A stretch of DNA of 64,000 nt from Fidelibacterota bacterium UBA2986 (lineage in GTDB: Bacteria > Fidelibacterota > Marinisomatia > Marinisomatales > AB-629-J13). The stretch lies in assembly GCA_002346675.1 (NCBI GenBank), contig DEAI01000026.1, positions 62,001-126,000 of the forward strand, in the 5' to 3' direction. The position numbers and the translations under genes are program-made. Under the pieces are notes generated by a model. That model did not search any database. It was not told where the DNA came from and worked only from the letters and a program-made list of their open reading frames with translations. Shown here in pieces: positions 52,431 to 63,187 of the stretch (the stretch's first letter is position 1; each line of letters starts with the position of its first letter).

Positions 52431-54590
52431 ATGAAATCGGTTTCAGGATTTAATTCAATAAAATATACTCTCCAAATTGCTAAGGCAGTTGGGATAAAAA
52501 ATTTAATCAAAACGGTTCGATCTAAAAATGCATGCAAAACATGTGCTTTGGGTATGGGGGGACAAAAGGGAGGTATGGTAAATGAGTTAGGGCATTTCCC
52601 GGAGATTTGCAAAAAAAGTTTGCAAGCTCAACTTACCGATATTCAAAAACCCATTCCCCAGGAAGTATTTCAGCGGAATACTTTGGATCAACTGAAATCT
52701 ATTTCTCCACGAAAACTTGAACGCTTAGGGAGGTTAAACACACCCCTCTATCAGAGCTCAGATAGTCAACGGCTCAGGCCGGTCAGCTGGAAATATGCTA
52801 TAAAATGTATTTCGGCAAGATTAAATAAAACTAATTCAGAACGATCTTTTTTTTACAGTTCCGGGAGATCTTCAAACGAAGCAGGTTTTTTGCTTCAATT
52901 ATTTGTGAGGGCGTTAGGAACCAATAATATTAATAACTGCTCCTATTACTGCCATCAGGCATCTGGTGTAGGGATGACAAAGGCTATAGGAAGCGGAACG
53001 GCAACTGTTATTCTTGAAGACTTGAAAAATGCAGATATGATCTGGGTTATAGGAGCAAATCCATCATCCAATCATCCACGTTTTATGACTGAGCTTCTTA
53101 GTTGTAGAAGACGGGGTGGAGAAGTAGTTATTGTAAATCCATTAGAAGAGCCTGGGCTTAAGAGTTTTAAGGTACCCAGCGATATGAGATCCATGTTATT
53201 AAATGATACACAAATTGCTACAGAATATATACAGCCATATATCGGAGGTGATATCGCTCTATTTAAGGGAATCGCTAAATCCTTAATTGATTCTCAAAAT
53301 ATAGATAACCATTTTATAAAACTCTATACTAATGGCTTTAGATCATTTGCTGAAAATATAAAATCAACTTCGTGGAATAGTATTGAAATATCCTCTGGTA
53401 TTAGTAGAAGCTGTATTGAGTCTCTTGCAAATCTTTATTCTCGTGGAAAAAATGTTGTTTTTGCTTGGAGTATGGGCGTCACTCAGCATGTCCACGGAGT
53501 AGATAACGTTAGCTCAATTGTGAATCTTGCATTGCTTCGTGGGATGGTAGGGAGAAAACACGCTGGTCTTTTACCTTTGAGAGGACACTCCAATGTGCAG
53601 GGTATCGGTTCAATGGGAGTAACACCCAAATTGAAAAAAGAGATTTTTAAAAAAATTGAGAAAATGTTTAAAATAGATTATCCTGAAAGACCCGGAATGG
53701 ATACACTCGAATGTTTACGTTCAGCAGATAGAGGGGAGGTTGATTTTGCTTTTCTTATGGGGGGAAATCTTTTTAGTGCTACGCCAGATTCATCTTTCGC
53801 TGAAAGATCTCTTGGTAATATTCCCTTCAAAGTTTATTTAACCACAACATTAAACAGAGGTCATCTTTATGGATTAGGCAAAGAAGCTTTTATTTTGCCT
53901 GTTTCAGCACGGGATGAAGAAACTCAGTCAACAACACAGGAATCTATGTTTAATTATGTGAGATTGAGTGAAGGCGGAATCCAGCGAATGAATAATATCA
54001 GATCAGAAATTGATATTATCTCTGAGATTGCAGATAGAGTTCTTGGAAATAAAATAATTGATTTTTCAGCGTTTAGAAAACACAGTCATATTCGTGATAC
54101 AATAAGTGATATTTTTCCTGGCTTTGAATCCCTAAAGCACCTGGATGCAGGCAACAAAGAATTTCAAATTGAAGGTAGATCCTTTCATAAACCGGCATTT
54201 AATACCCAAGACAAAAAAGCAAATTTCTTTTCGGTTCAGATACCAACGTCTAATAATACAAATGGCTCATTTAAAATGGCAAGCATTCGAAGTGAAGGAC
54301 AGTTCAACACCATTGTCTATGAGGAAAACGACACATTTAGAGATGTGGAAAGCCGTTGGGTTGTACTTATGAATACTGAAGATATGTACAATCTAAATCT
54401 GACAAATGGGTCAAAGGTGACACTTCAAAATAAAACCGGAAAAATGAAAAATGTGTTGGTGAAACGATTTAATATTCCCAAAGGGAATGTCGCTACTTAC
54501 TACCCTGAGAGCAATGTGTTGATTTCGCTTGACCATGACTCTCAGAGCAAAACACCGGGTTTTAAGTCCGTGTATGTTCAGATCATATAG
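52431..54590 (+). CDS. FdhF/YdeP-family molybdopterin oxidoreductase
   Basis: 719 residues. The N-terminus has CKTCALGMGGQKGGM, a two-Cys motif typical of the YdeP group, where the usual four-Cys Fe-S site of formate dehydrogenases is lost. The molybdopterin domains follow (YSSGRSSNEAGFLLQ, YYCHQASGVGMTKAIGSGTA, VIGANPSSNHPR, GHSNVQGIGSMGV, PVSARDEETQSTTQESMFN). No signal peptide, so cytoplasmic. YdeP is linked to acid resistance in E. coli, but its reaction is unknown. It stands alone, with no accessory subunit or cofactor gene nearby. Confidence 0.88.
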   Translation: MKSVSGFNSIKYTLQIAKAVGIKNLIKTVRSKNACKTCALGMGGQKGGMVNELGHFPEICKKSLQAQLTDIQKPIPQEVFQRNTLDQLKSISPRKLERLGRLNTPLYQSSDSQRLRPVSWKYAIKCISARLNKTNSERSFFYSSGRSSNEAGFLLQLFVRALGTNNINNCSYYCHQASGVGMTKAIGSGTATVILEDLKNADMIWVIGANPSSNHPRFMTELLSCRRRGGEVVIVNPLEEPGLKSFKVPSDMRSMLLNDTQIATEYIQPYIGGDIALFKGIAKSLIDSQNIDNHFIKLYTNGFRSFAENIKSTSWNSIEISSGISRSCIESLANLYSRGKNVVFAWSMGVTQHVHGVDNVSSIVNLALLRGMVGRKHAGLLPLRGHSNVQGIGSMGVTPKLKKEIFKKIEKMFKIDYPERPGMDTLECLRSADRGEVDFAFLMGGNLFSATPDSSFAERSLGNIPFKVYLTTTLNRGHLYGLGKEAFILPVSARDEETQSTTQESMFNYVRLSEGGIQRMNNIRSEIDIISEIADRVLGNKIIDFSAFRKHSHIRDTISDIFPGFESLKHLDAGNKEFQIEGRSFHKPAFNTQDKKANFFSVQIPTSNNTNGSFKMASIRSEGQFNTIVYEENDTFRDVESRWVVLMNTEDMYNLNLTNGSKVTLQNKTGKMKNVLVKRFNIPKGNVATYYPESNVLISLDHDSQSKTPGFKSVYVQII

Positions 54591-54625
54591 TACCATAATC
54601 TATAAAATAATTTTATTTCAAATTT

Positions 54626-55267
54626 ATGAGCATCAAAAATTCAATTATTAAAGAAGCATGTGTTGAGACAATACAAGAAGCCATAACTGCAGAAAAAAAT
54701 GGTGCTGACAGGATAGAACTATGTGCAGAGTTGAAGCATGGTGGTTTGACACCTCCAGTAGATCTAATTGAGAGCGCACAGGAGTTATTAACCATTCCCC
54801 TAAAAGTATTAATTCGACCACGAAAAGGGGACTTTATTTATAATAAAAATGAATTAGCTATAATGGAAAAGGATATTGAGATTTGTAAACATTTAGATGT
54901 AGATGAAATTGTAATTGGAGTACTCAATGCTGATAGAACTATTGATTATCCTACAATTGTCCGATTATCAAAGAAAGCCTATCCAATGGATATAACCTTT
55001 CACAAGGCAATTGATCACACTCCAGATATTATAAGTGAAGTATCTAAATTATCTCCAATAGAAGCAATTAAAGGGATTTTAACATCTGGGGGAGAAAAAA
55101 CTGCATTAGTAGGTAAAGAAAAGCTTAAATCCTTGGTCAGTAGATATAGTCATAGATTTAGTATAATAGCTGCAGGATCCATAACAAATAATAATCTCCC
55201 AAAAATTCACAAGTATATTAAAGCGAATGAGTATCACGGAAAAAAAATCGTAGGAAATTTAAATTAA
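54626..55267 (+). CDS. cutC: CutC family protein
   Basis: TIM-barrel protein, 213 residues, slightly shorter than the usual 230-250. Signatures: ACVETIQEAITAEKNGADRIELCAE near the start (in two blocks), GGLTPP, RPRKGDFIYN, VIGVLNADRTID, TFHKAIDHTPD and LTSGGEKTA. Historically tied to copper homeostasis; the biochemical role is unsettled. A gap of about 110 bases without features follows. Confidence 0.9.
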   Translation: MSIKNSIIKEACVETIQEAITAEKNGADRIELCAELKHGGLTPPVDLIESAQELLTIPLKVLIRPRKGDFIYNKNELAIMEKDIEICKHLDVDEIVIGVLNADRTIDYPTIVRLSKKAYPMDITFHKAIDHTPDIISEVSKLSPIEAIKGILTSGGEKTALVGKEKLKSLVSRYSHRFSIIAAGSITNNNLPKIHKYIKANEYHGKKIVGNLN

Positions 55268-55381
55268 GGATACTTTGTAAAGTTACAATAAATAGATGTT
55301 TCTCTGTTTGATGAATCGTAATTTTAAATTAGGATTTCAAATGATTTTTATATATTCAAAACCACGGAATTAATTTAGCGT

Positions 55382-56113
55382 ATGATTATCTCTATCTTTT
55401 TTACGAGCCACTGGTTTTTATCATTATTTTCCCAAACATTTTTTCTCCATCGCTACAGCGCTCATCAGATGTTTACTATGAATAAATTCTGGGAGAGATT
55501 TTTTCATTTATTTACATTTATTTCACAGGGATCATCATATCTAAATGCCCGTGGTTATGCTGTTCTACATCGTCTTCACCATGAACACAGTGATACTAAA
55601 GATGATCCTCATTCACCAAAATATTATAAAACTGTGTTTGGGATGATGTGGAAAACCAAAAAAATATACAGCAGACTATCTACGGACAAGATAAAAGTAA
55701 AACCGTCTTTATTAAAAAATATACCTACCTGGGATCTTTTAGATAAAATAGGTGATTCATGGATATCAAGAATTATCTGGGGAACTGCATACTTTATCTT
55801 TTACTTGATGTTTTCACCATCGTTGTGGTTTTTCTTGCTTCTTCCTATTCACTTTTTTATGGGTCCTATCCATGGTGCTATTGTAAACTGGTGTGGTCAT
55901 AAATACGGGTATCGAAATTTCAAAGAGATAAGAGACAGGTCTACCAATACCCTACCTTTTGATTTTATTACATTAGGGGAACTATTTCAAAATAATCATC
56001 ATAAGTACCCTAGTAGACCAAACTTTGGAATACGAAAATTTGAATTTGATCCGGTATATCCCATCATGCGATTGTTGGATAAACTGTCCATTATTAAATT
56101 AAAAAACAATTAG
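55382..56113 (+). CDS. Acyl-CoA fatty acid desaturase
   Basis: Membrane di-iron desaturase, 243 residues. Three His boxes: HRYSAH, HRLHHEHSD, and QNNHHKYP. In most delta-9 desaturases the third box begins His (HNNHH); here it begins Gln, as I recall for some Bacteroidota enzymes. About four hydrophobic segments. Introduces a double bond into acyl-CoA or acyl lipids, plausible for cold-water membrane fluidity. ATG start without a strong ribosome site. Confidence 0.9.
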   Translation: MIISIFFTSHWFLSLFSQTFFLHRYSAHQMFTMNKFWERFFHLFTFISQGSSYLNARGYAVLHRLHHEHSDTKDDPHSPKYYKTVFGMMWKTKKIYSRLSTDKIKVKPSLLKNIPTWDLLDKIGDSWISRIIWGTAYFIFYLMFSPSLWFFLLLPIHFFMGPIHGAIVNWCGHKYGYRNFKEIRDRSTNTLPFDFITLGELFQNNHHKYPSRPNFGIRKFEFDPVYPIMRLLDKLSIIKLKNN

Positions 56114-56279
56114 TTCTCTATAGTATACAATCTTTTTTTGAGCTATCATAAGATATTCATTTTAAGATAATAATTTTATAGAGTATCACGTTATATTTTG
56201 TCTCTTAGGTTTTCTATTTATGAAACCAAAGAGATTGAGTAATTTTATCAATAATTATTGTTTATTTTATAATTGAAAA

Positions 56280-59200
56280 ATGTTTAAAAAATTATTTATC
56301 ACTCTTTCCATTTTTAATCTCCTTTCAGCAGAGATCATTGAAGAAACAGGTAGCTTGAAGGAGTTTTTTAGTGGGTCTCAGGAGGGTATAGCATACGATA
56401 ATTTTATCAGTCATATTTCTGAGGGGATAGTTGATACTGGATACAATGATTATGGCCCAGGCTGGTTAGATAACCAGACCAATGGTTTTGGAAATTATAC
56501 TATAATACCCCAAGGCTCTCCGACAATAGAGGTCTGGAATGATATATTGAATTTTTTCATTCAAGAGGAGTATTTGGAAGTTGATGCCATACTAACCGAT
56601 TCGTTAGACTCATTTCAATATGACCTTGTAATGTTTCAAGATTCAGTTTTAAGTAGAACATTTTATATGTTGAGGGAGAGGCTAGATTCTTCCTATGTTG
56701 ATAATAACGGTACAGGGATCCCTGAAGATGATGTGATTGGCAGTTTTAGTAATGGCTGGGGTCTATATATATTGAATCCTAATGCACAAAATAAAAATCT
56801 TATAATCCAGGTACCACATCCCTGTGATGATTTTCTTTCTCCCTATTTGGGCATAGAGTTGTTTATACAATGTGATGCGTTTGCTTTTCAGGTCGCAGGA
56901 GCAGGGAGGGAAGTGATGTGGAGTGAGTCAGGAAGTTATAACAATAATCAATCTCTTTCAGATCCTTCACGAAATGAAAACTCTGTATTTCATCAGTTTC
57001 ATAAGGTTGTTACTGACTCACTGGAAAACAATCCACCACATTCACCTGTAGTTTTACAGGTCCACAGTTTTGATAATGAAAGCCATCAAAATATTTTATG
57101 CTCCGTGGTCTTGTCTGGTGGTTATGATGCTGGTAATGCCAATAAACCTATTCGGGATGTGACAGATAGTCATCTTGATTTTGTCAATTTCACTAATGAA
57201 TATCCAATTGAATCTGGGATGTATGGTGAGCATCCTGACCTTCATGTTACCTACTATTACCAGGTTCATTATAATGGCAGTTTTTTCTATGTTAGTGACT
57301 CATCATCTCATTCAATTTCACACACTTATGAACTTTTGGGAATCAATACAAACCGTCAGCTACTAGATCTCCATAATGGATTTAATCATAGCTCGGTTTT
57401 TGAGCCATTTGTCCATATAGAACTTGATGAAAAACCGCTCTTATTTGATGCACTAGATCTATCCATGGAAGATTTACTGTTTCAGGGAATGTTGCCTGTA
57501 ACGTGGAGAAATTATGAAAATTATCTAGTTTATTATCAACCTTTTGTAGATGCGGTTAAATTATATTTTGAACATTGGAATACAGCTCCTGATACAACAG
57601 CCCCTCCTGAAGTATCATCTTTGGGTTTGACTAACACAACCGGTAGTTATGTGGATTTGACCTGGAATCATGTGGAAGACACAAATTTCAAAACATATCG
57701 TATATATTATGATACAAACCCTGAAATGACGAATTTCATGATTTGGGACAGTAATTATGATTCTAACCTCTTGGATATGTTTCATAATAGTACTCGAATT
57801 ACAAACCTCAATTCAGAGTCATCATATTTTTTTAGGATTGAGTCAGAAGATCATTTTGAAAATGTCAGTGAATTTTCAGATATAATTATGGCGACTACAA
57901 TAGACCCTGTATCTTTAAATAATTTTGATACAGCCCTTGATAGCTTAGGTTCATGGGGCCAACAGGATACAGATCCATCATATTGGTTGTACAGTGATTC
58001 AATTACATTTGAATATTCACCGTTTTCACTTCATTTGTATGGAAATACATGGAAAACAATTGAAATTGACCCCTTTCAAATTATGAGTGGACAGGTGTGG
58101 CAGATAGCGGTTCATTCAGATGGTATTAGCGAAATTCAGGGATTTGGTGTGAGTGATTCTGTAAATACACTTTTTTATTCGTTTGCCGGTTCACAGGAGC
58201 TGGATATAGAAGAATGGATTCCCGTTTATCAAGGGAATTATCCAAATAACCAGTGGAATTTATACCAGCTCCCTATTGCAGATGACTGGTATGCGTGGTA
58301 CGATCACTTTCCACTTATTGAAGAATTAGTATTTATTAATGATGCAGATAATATTGAGCCTGGACACGTATTTTTTGATAATCTAGTAGATCTGACGAAT
58401 GTCCTTCCGGTAGTACCACAGATATCAATTGAATATGAGATAGGAAATATTTATCGGTCAAATTCATTACGTCAGGTGGACGTTCAATTTTATTCTGACG
58501 TAATTGACCCGGACACTTATTCACACACTTATTATTGGTCTTTTGGTGATGGAGCTACAGCTACAGAAGCAAACCCTTCACATACATTTACAATTGAAGA
58601 TGACCATACATATACCGTATTTATTGAAGTGACAGATCAGACAGACCGCTCAGGGTATGCCACTGTTCAGATTGAGGTAGACGAAGGTGAAAGTTCTTTC
58701 CCTCTTACTATAAATTTTGTAGGTGATATTATTTTAGCTCGTAATTATGAAAATGAAGGAGGTATTATTCCTACACTCGGGGTTGAAGCAATTTTTGAAC
58801 CAACCCTTGCTCTTTTAGGTCAAAATGCAGATATAACCGTTGCCAATCTAGAGGCTCCTTTGACATTATCTGAAACTGTACATCCCACAAAACCGATTGT
58901 TTTTAAGGGAGCACCGGAGAATGTTTCCGGATTGGTGTTTGCAGGAATTGATATTGTGACATTAGCAAACAATCATGTCATGGATTTTATGCTTCCAGGC
59001 CTACAAGAAACTCAAAATATCCTATCTGATAATAATATCCTACACTCAGGAGCAGGAGCAAATAGTATAGAAGCTTATCAACCGATATTTATACAGAAAA
59101 AAGGAGTAAACATAGCTTTTCTAGCCAGCAGTGACAGAACAGGTCAATACAATAACTATCAACCCTATTTAAATGCAGGTTTCAATAAGCCGGGTTTTGC

Positions 59201-61892
59201 ATACATGAGTCCATATTATATTTTGCAGCAAATTGAATCGGTACAAGACGTAGCAGACCTGATTGTTGTTGAAATGCATGCTGGAAGTGAATATTCAACT
59301 GCTCCTGGATATGACTATGATAGTTATTCAAATTCAAAAAATCCTACAGACTTTTTTACTCATGAAAGAGATAATTTTCAAGATGAAATACTAGAGGACG
59401 AAGAATATTCACCCTATTTGGATATACCGCACATGTGGGACAGAGAAATCAGACAATTTGCAATAGATTCTGGTGCTGATATTGTAATTGTACACCACCC
59501 TCATATTATACAGGGAATTGAAATTTACAACGGAAAACTTATTGCACATTCTTTGGGAAATTTTGTATTTGACTTATCCTATCCTGAGACATTTCCTTCT
59601 ATGATATTACAAAGTAAAATCGATGGATCCGGTTTTTATGAATTTACTATAGATCCTGTAATTATAGATGATTATATCCCTGTACCAGCTTTAGGTCAGC
59701 TTGGTCTTCATATTTTGGATGATATTGCCAATAAATCTAAAGCACTGAGTACGACCCTTCACATTGATAGACAAACAGTTCAAGCTCATGTAATAATGGA
59801 TACATCGTTAATGCCAGTAACAACCATCTATAATTTTGGCTCTATACCTTTAACAGAAAATGATTCAAGCTGGATATCTTCTCCTGTTTATTTGAACCGA
59901 AACGGATTTATTTCAGAGGTAGTATCCGATTCTAACTTGAGCTTATTGCAATATCGACTTGGAAAGGAAAGAGTATGGATGGGTAATATGGAGGATGAAG
60001 GATTCACATTTTGGAATGTTAACAGCTCTTGGGAATATTTTGATGATACGGTAGCATTCAGGGGTGAACGCTCAATTGGCCAAATACGTGAAGCTGGGAT
60101 GGGAGATAATGTGGTTACTAATTTTGAAAAAAGGCTTTTAGTTAATTCCGATAAAAAATATTCTATCCACGGATGGATAAAGACAAACAATGGAGCAAAT
60201 GTTACTTTAGAGATACGATGTTATTCATCAAGGACAGGTGGAAATATTCTTGCAACTGAATCTGCAACTCATATTAGTGGTGACACAGATTGGAATTATA
60301 ATCACAAAGATGTTACCCTTACTGAAAACACAAAATTTATAGATTACAGGTTAAATAGTGACGTCCCTGAAGAGGAAACAGCGTATTCATGGTTTGATGA
60401 TGTTGGATTAATTGAATGGGATGATTGGAAGAATATTATGGAAGACGAAATTGCCTCACCAAATAATTTTTCTTACATCCAATTCAAAAATCCAGACTCT
60501 CTATTAGGAGTTAATTTCCAATATATAGAAACTATATATGATAATTTAATTGTTCCAAGTCCTGAGTTCACTTCAAATGTAACGGAAGGAGAGTTTCCAC
60601 TTAGTGTACAATTTAACGATTTATCCACTGGTCTTATAACTTATAGAGAGTGGAACTTTGGAGATGGAAATATTTCAAATGAAAAAAATCCATTTCACGA
60701 ATATGCAGCTCCCGGTGAATATACTGTTACCTTAGCGGTACCTGACTATGATGGGAACCTTGTCCTTATGACAAAGGAAGATTATATTCAAGTAGCGGAC
60801 ACTGCTTTCGTCCAGGTTGGATATATTGATGATTGGAACTTAGTTGGACTTCCTTCTACTGTTTTAAATGAACACGTGGAGATTATTTATCCGGAAGCTA
60901 TTACACAAACTCTCTTTCGATTTGACGAATCATATTTTTTGGATTCACTATTGGAAGCTGGTAGCGGATATTGGCTTAGATTTGAAAATGGGGGAGAAGA
61001 GCAGATACAAGGGACACCTCTGGAATCTTTAAGTATTCATTTAACTGAAGGCTGGAATCTTATTTCTGGTATAGGGAATAATCTTTCTTTTGAGGCCATC
61101 TATGATCCTGAAAATATATTAATACCCAATACTTTTTTTGGGTTTAATTTTGGTTACTTTGATGCAGACGTAATTGAAACAGGCAAAGGGTACTGGACTA
61201 GAACTTTTGAGGCGGGATTGATTACACTAGGTGGAGAGAGATTAATTAGTAAAGATATAGAAGAATCGTTCGATTTTCATTTTTCAGGATGGATCAAGTC
61301 TAATAATTTAAAATTTTACTTTGGTTTAAATTCCTTAGAGGAAAATGAATTGTTATGTTCTATGCCTCCAATGCCTCCAGAAGGTGCATTTGATATTCGC
61401 TTTGATAATGACCTTCGATGTGCTGAAGATTCAACCTCATTTTATTTTCAAAATATGCCCGCTCCACTACAATTAAATTTTGAATTAAATCCTGGAGAAC
61501 ACTGGCTATTTAAATATGAAAATGGGGAAGAGATTGATATGATTAATAGAGGAACTATTAGCATTGATAAACCGATTGGATCAGCTCAATTAACAAAATC
61601 CCTGCCACTTCCCGAATCGTTTTACCTGTATCAAAATTTTCCCAATCCATTTAATCATAGAACCGTTATAAAATATAATCTTCCATATCCTGATTTTGTA
61701 ACATTAGCTATTTATGATGTTCTAGGGACATTAGTTACAACTCTTATCAATGGTGAGGTTTCAGAGGGGTTTCATCAAGTTGAATGGAAAGGAATCACTG
61801 CCACTAATGAACACGCAACCACCGGAGTTTATTTTATTAAATTTGAGACATCATCTTATTCTCAATCCAGAAAAATTCTTTTATTAAAATGA
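56280..61892 (+). CDS. Giant secreted CapA/PKD/FnIII protein with type IX-like sorting domain
   Basis: 1,870 residues. Domains in order: signal peptide; an unassigned domain at 20-430 with QVPHPCDD, AGREVMW, FHQFHKVV and QVHSFD, loosely like zinc amidohydrolases; FnIII (about 438-545); beta-rich domain; PKD (about 716-804, FGDGATATEANPSHTF); CapA-like metallophosphatase (about 807-1120: FVGDIILAR, VANLEAP, LANNHVMDF, VVEMHAGSEY, VHHPHIIQG, AHSLGNFVFD); carbohydrate-binding-like jelly roll; second PKD; a WNLVG/GYWLR pair (about 1514-1655); and the C-terminal sorting domain with YQNFPNPFN. CapA proteins take part in poly-gamma-glutamate capsule systems. Surface anchoring through a type IX-like route is inferred from the C-terminus. 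Confidence 0.88.
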   Translation: MFKKLFITLSIFNLLSAEIIEETGSLKEFFSGSQEGIAYDNFISHISEGIVDTGYNDYGPGWLDNQTNGFGNYTIIPQGSPTIEVWNDILNFFIQEEYLEVDAILTDSLDSFQYDLVMFQDSVLSRTFYMLRERLDSSYVDNNGTGIPEDDVIGSFSNGWGLYILNPNAQNKNLIIQVPHPCDDFLSPYLGIELFIQCDAFAFQVAGAGREVMWSESGSYNNNQSLSDPSRNENSVFHQFHKVVTDSLENNPPHSPVVLQVHSFDNESHQNILCSVVLSGGYDAGNANKPIRDVTDSHLDFVNFTNEYPIESGMYGEHPDLHVTYYYQVHYNGSFFYVSDSSSHSISHTYELLGINTNRQLLDLHNGFNHSSVFEPFVHIELDEKPLLFDALDLSMEDLLFQGMLPVTWRNYENYLVYYQPFVDAVKLYFEHWNTAPDTTAPPEVSSLGLTNTTGSYVDLTWNHVEDTNFKTYRIYYDTNPEMTNFMIWDSNYDSNLLDMFHNSTRITNLNSESSYFFRIESEDHFENVSEFSDIIMATTIDPVSLNNFDTALDSLGSWGQQDTDPSYWLYSDSITFEYSPFSLHLYGNTWKTIEIDPFQIMSGQVWQIAVHSDGISEIQGFGVSDSVNTLFYSFAGSQELDIEEWIPVYQGNYPNNQWNLYQLPIADDWYAWYDHFPLIEELVFINDADNIEPGHVFFDNLVDLTNVLPVVPQISIEYEIGNIYRSNSLRQVDVQFYSDVIDPDTYSHTYYWSFGDGATATEANPSHTFTIEDDHTYTVFIEVTDQTDRSGYATVQIEVDEGESSFPLTINFVGDIILARNYENEGGIIPTLGVEAIFEPTLALLGQNADITVANLEAPLTLSETVHPTKPIVFKGAPENVSGLVFAGIDIVTLANNHVMDFMLPGLQETQNILSDNNILHSGAGANSIEAYQPIFIQKKGVNIAFLASSDRTGQYNNYQPYLNAGFNKPGFAYMSPYYILQQIESVQDVADLIVVEMHAGSEYSTAPGYDYDSYSNSKNPTDFFTHERDNFQDEILEDEEYSPYLDIPHMWDREIRQFAIDSGADIVIVHHPHIIQGIEIYNGKLIAHSLGNFVFDLSYPETFPSMILQSKIDGSGFYEFTIDPVIIDDYIPVPALGQLGLHILDDIANKSKALSTTLHIDRQTVQAHVIMDTSLMPVTTIYNFGSIPLTENDSSWISSPVYLNRNGFISEVVSDSNLSLLQYRLGKERVWMGNMEDEGFTFWNVNSSWEYFDDTVAFRGERSIGQIREAGMGDNVVTNFEKRLLVNSDKKYSIHGWIKTNNGANVTLEIRCYSSRTGGNILATESATHISGDTDWNYNHKDVTLTENTKFIDYRLNSDVPEEETAYSWFDDVGLIEWDDWKNIMEDEIASPNNFSYIQFKNPDSLLGVNFQYIETIYDNLIVPSPEFTSNVTEGEFPLSVQFNDLSTGLITYREWNFGDGNISNEKNPFHEYAAPGEYTVTLAVPDYDGNLVLMTKEDYIQVADTAFVQVGYIDDWNLVGLPSTVLNEHVEIIYPEAITQTLFRFDESYFLDSLLEAGSGYWLRFENGGEEQIQGTPLESLSIHLTEGWNLISGIGNNLSFEAIYDPENILIPNTFFGFNFGYFDADVIETGKGYWTRTFEAGLITLGGERLISKDIEESFDFHFSGWIKSNNLKFYFGLNSLEENELLCSMPPMPPEGAFDIRFDNDLRCAEDSTSFYFQNMPAPLQLNFELNPGEHWLFKYENGEEIDMINRGTISIDKPIGSAQLTKSLPLPESFYLYQNFPNPFNHRTVIKYNLPYPDFVTLAIYDVLGTLVTTLINGEVSEGFHQVEWKGITATNEHATTGVYFIKFETSSYSQSRKILLLK

Positions 61893-61954
61893 TTTATATA
61901 TAAAAAAAATATAATTCTAATAAAAAGTAAAACAATTAAACACAGGGCACTCAA

Positions 61955-63187
61955 ATGAATTTCTATTTAGTTATTATAGTTACAGCTCTTACAGTTGAGT
62001 TTTTAGTGAACCGAGTCACGGGGATGTTAAATATTAGGTCACTATCATCAGCTCTGCCTGAGGAGTTTAAAAATATTTATGATAAAGAAAAATATAGTAA
62101 ATCTCAGAGCTACACTCGAACTAATGAAAAATTTGATATGGCTGCTGATACATTTAGCTATGTTATTATCATATGTATGATCATTTTTGGATTTTTCAAT
62201 ATTATAGATGTCTGGGTACGAAATTTTGGATTTCAATCTGAAGTTATTAATGGACTTCTATTTTTTGGATTATTTATATTAATTCAGGATATAATATCAT
62301 CACCTTTTTCCCTTTACAAAATTTTTGTAATTGAAGAAAAATATGGATTTAATAAAATGAGTTTAAGTACATACTTCTTAGATAAATTGAAGAGTCTATT
62401 TTTAATGGTTCTCTTGGGAGGGCCTATGCTTAGCTTAATTCTTTATTTTTTTGAAACTTTTGATAATACTGCATGGCTATATGCTTGGTGTATTGTATCG
62501 GGATTTATTTTGATTTTACAGCCTCTATTTACCACTTTTATTGCTCCCCTATTCAACACCTTTACACCACTTGAGGAAGGTGAACTAAGAAGTGCAATTG
62601 AGTCCTATGCTAAAAATGTTGATTTTCCAATTAGCCGGATCGATGTAATGGATGGCTCTAAACGTACATCTCACTCAAATGCTTATTTTAGTGGTATTGG
62701 AAAAAGAAAACGTATTGCACTTTTTGATACACTCCTGGAGAAACAAACTTCACAGGAAATTCTTGCAATTGTCGCACATGAGGTGGGACATTTTAAAAAG
62801 AAACATATTCAGCAGGGTATTCTAATTTCTATATTGAACAGTGGTATAATGTTTTATTTGATTTCTGTTTTTATGAAAAATCAAATATTATTTGAAGCAT
62901 TTCAAATGAATCAAATATCTGTCTATGGAAGTCTAATCTTTTTTCAAATATTATTTTCTCCTTTGAGCACAATAATTTCAGTTTTTGCAAATGCTTTATC
63001 CAGAAGAAATGAATTCGAAGCAGATGAATATTCTGCGAAGACTACGGGAGAACCGGAAAATTTGATATCAGGATTAAAAAAGCTTACAGTTGAAAATTTG
63101 GGCAATTTGACTCCTCATCCTTTAAATGTATTTTTAAATTTTAGTCATCCACCTGTATTAGAAAGGATCAGGGCCCTTTCATCCTGA
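61955..63187 (+). CDS. M48 family (Ste24/CAAX-type) zinc metalloprotease
   Basis: 410 residues, several membrane helices, zinc-binding HEVGH in AIVAHEVGHFKKKHI, and the downstream EFEADEYSA glutamate. The N-terminal SYTRTNEKFD and EEKYGFNKMS segments match Ste24-type enzymes rather than HtpX. Probably an inner-membrane quality-control protease. Its stop (TGA 63185-63187) overlaps the next ATG by one base. Confidence 0.92.
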   Translation: MNFYLVIIVTALTVEFLVNRVTGMLNIRSLSSALPEEFKNIYDKEKYSKSQSYTRTNEKFDMAADTFSYVIIICMIIFGFFNIIDVWVRNFGFQSEVINGLLFFGLFILIQDIISSPFSLYKIFVIEEKYGFNKMSLSTYFLDKLKSLFLMVLLGGPMLSLILYFFETFDNTAWLYAWCIVSGFILILQPLFTTFIAPLFNTFTPLEEGELRSAIESYAKNVDFPISRIDVMDGSKRTSHSNAYFSGIGKRKRIALFDTLLEKQTSQEILAIVAHEVGHFKKKHIQQGILISILNSGIMFYLISVFMKNQILFEAFQMNQISVYGSLIFFQILFSPLSTIISVFANALSRRNEFEADEYSAKTTGEPENLISGLKKLTVENLGNLTPHPLNVFLNFSHPPVLERIRALSS

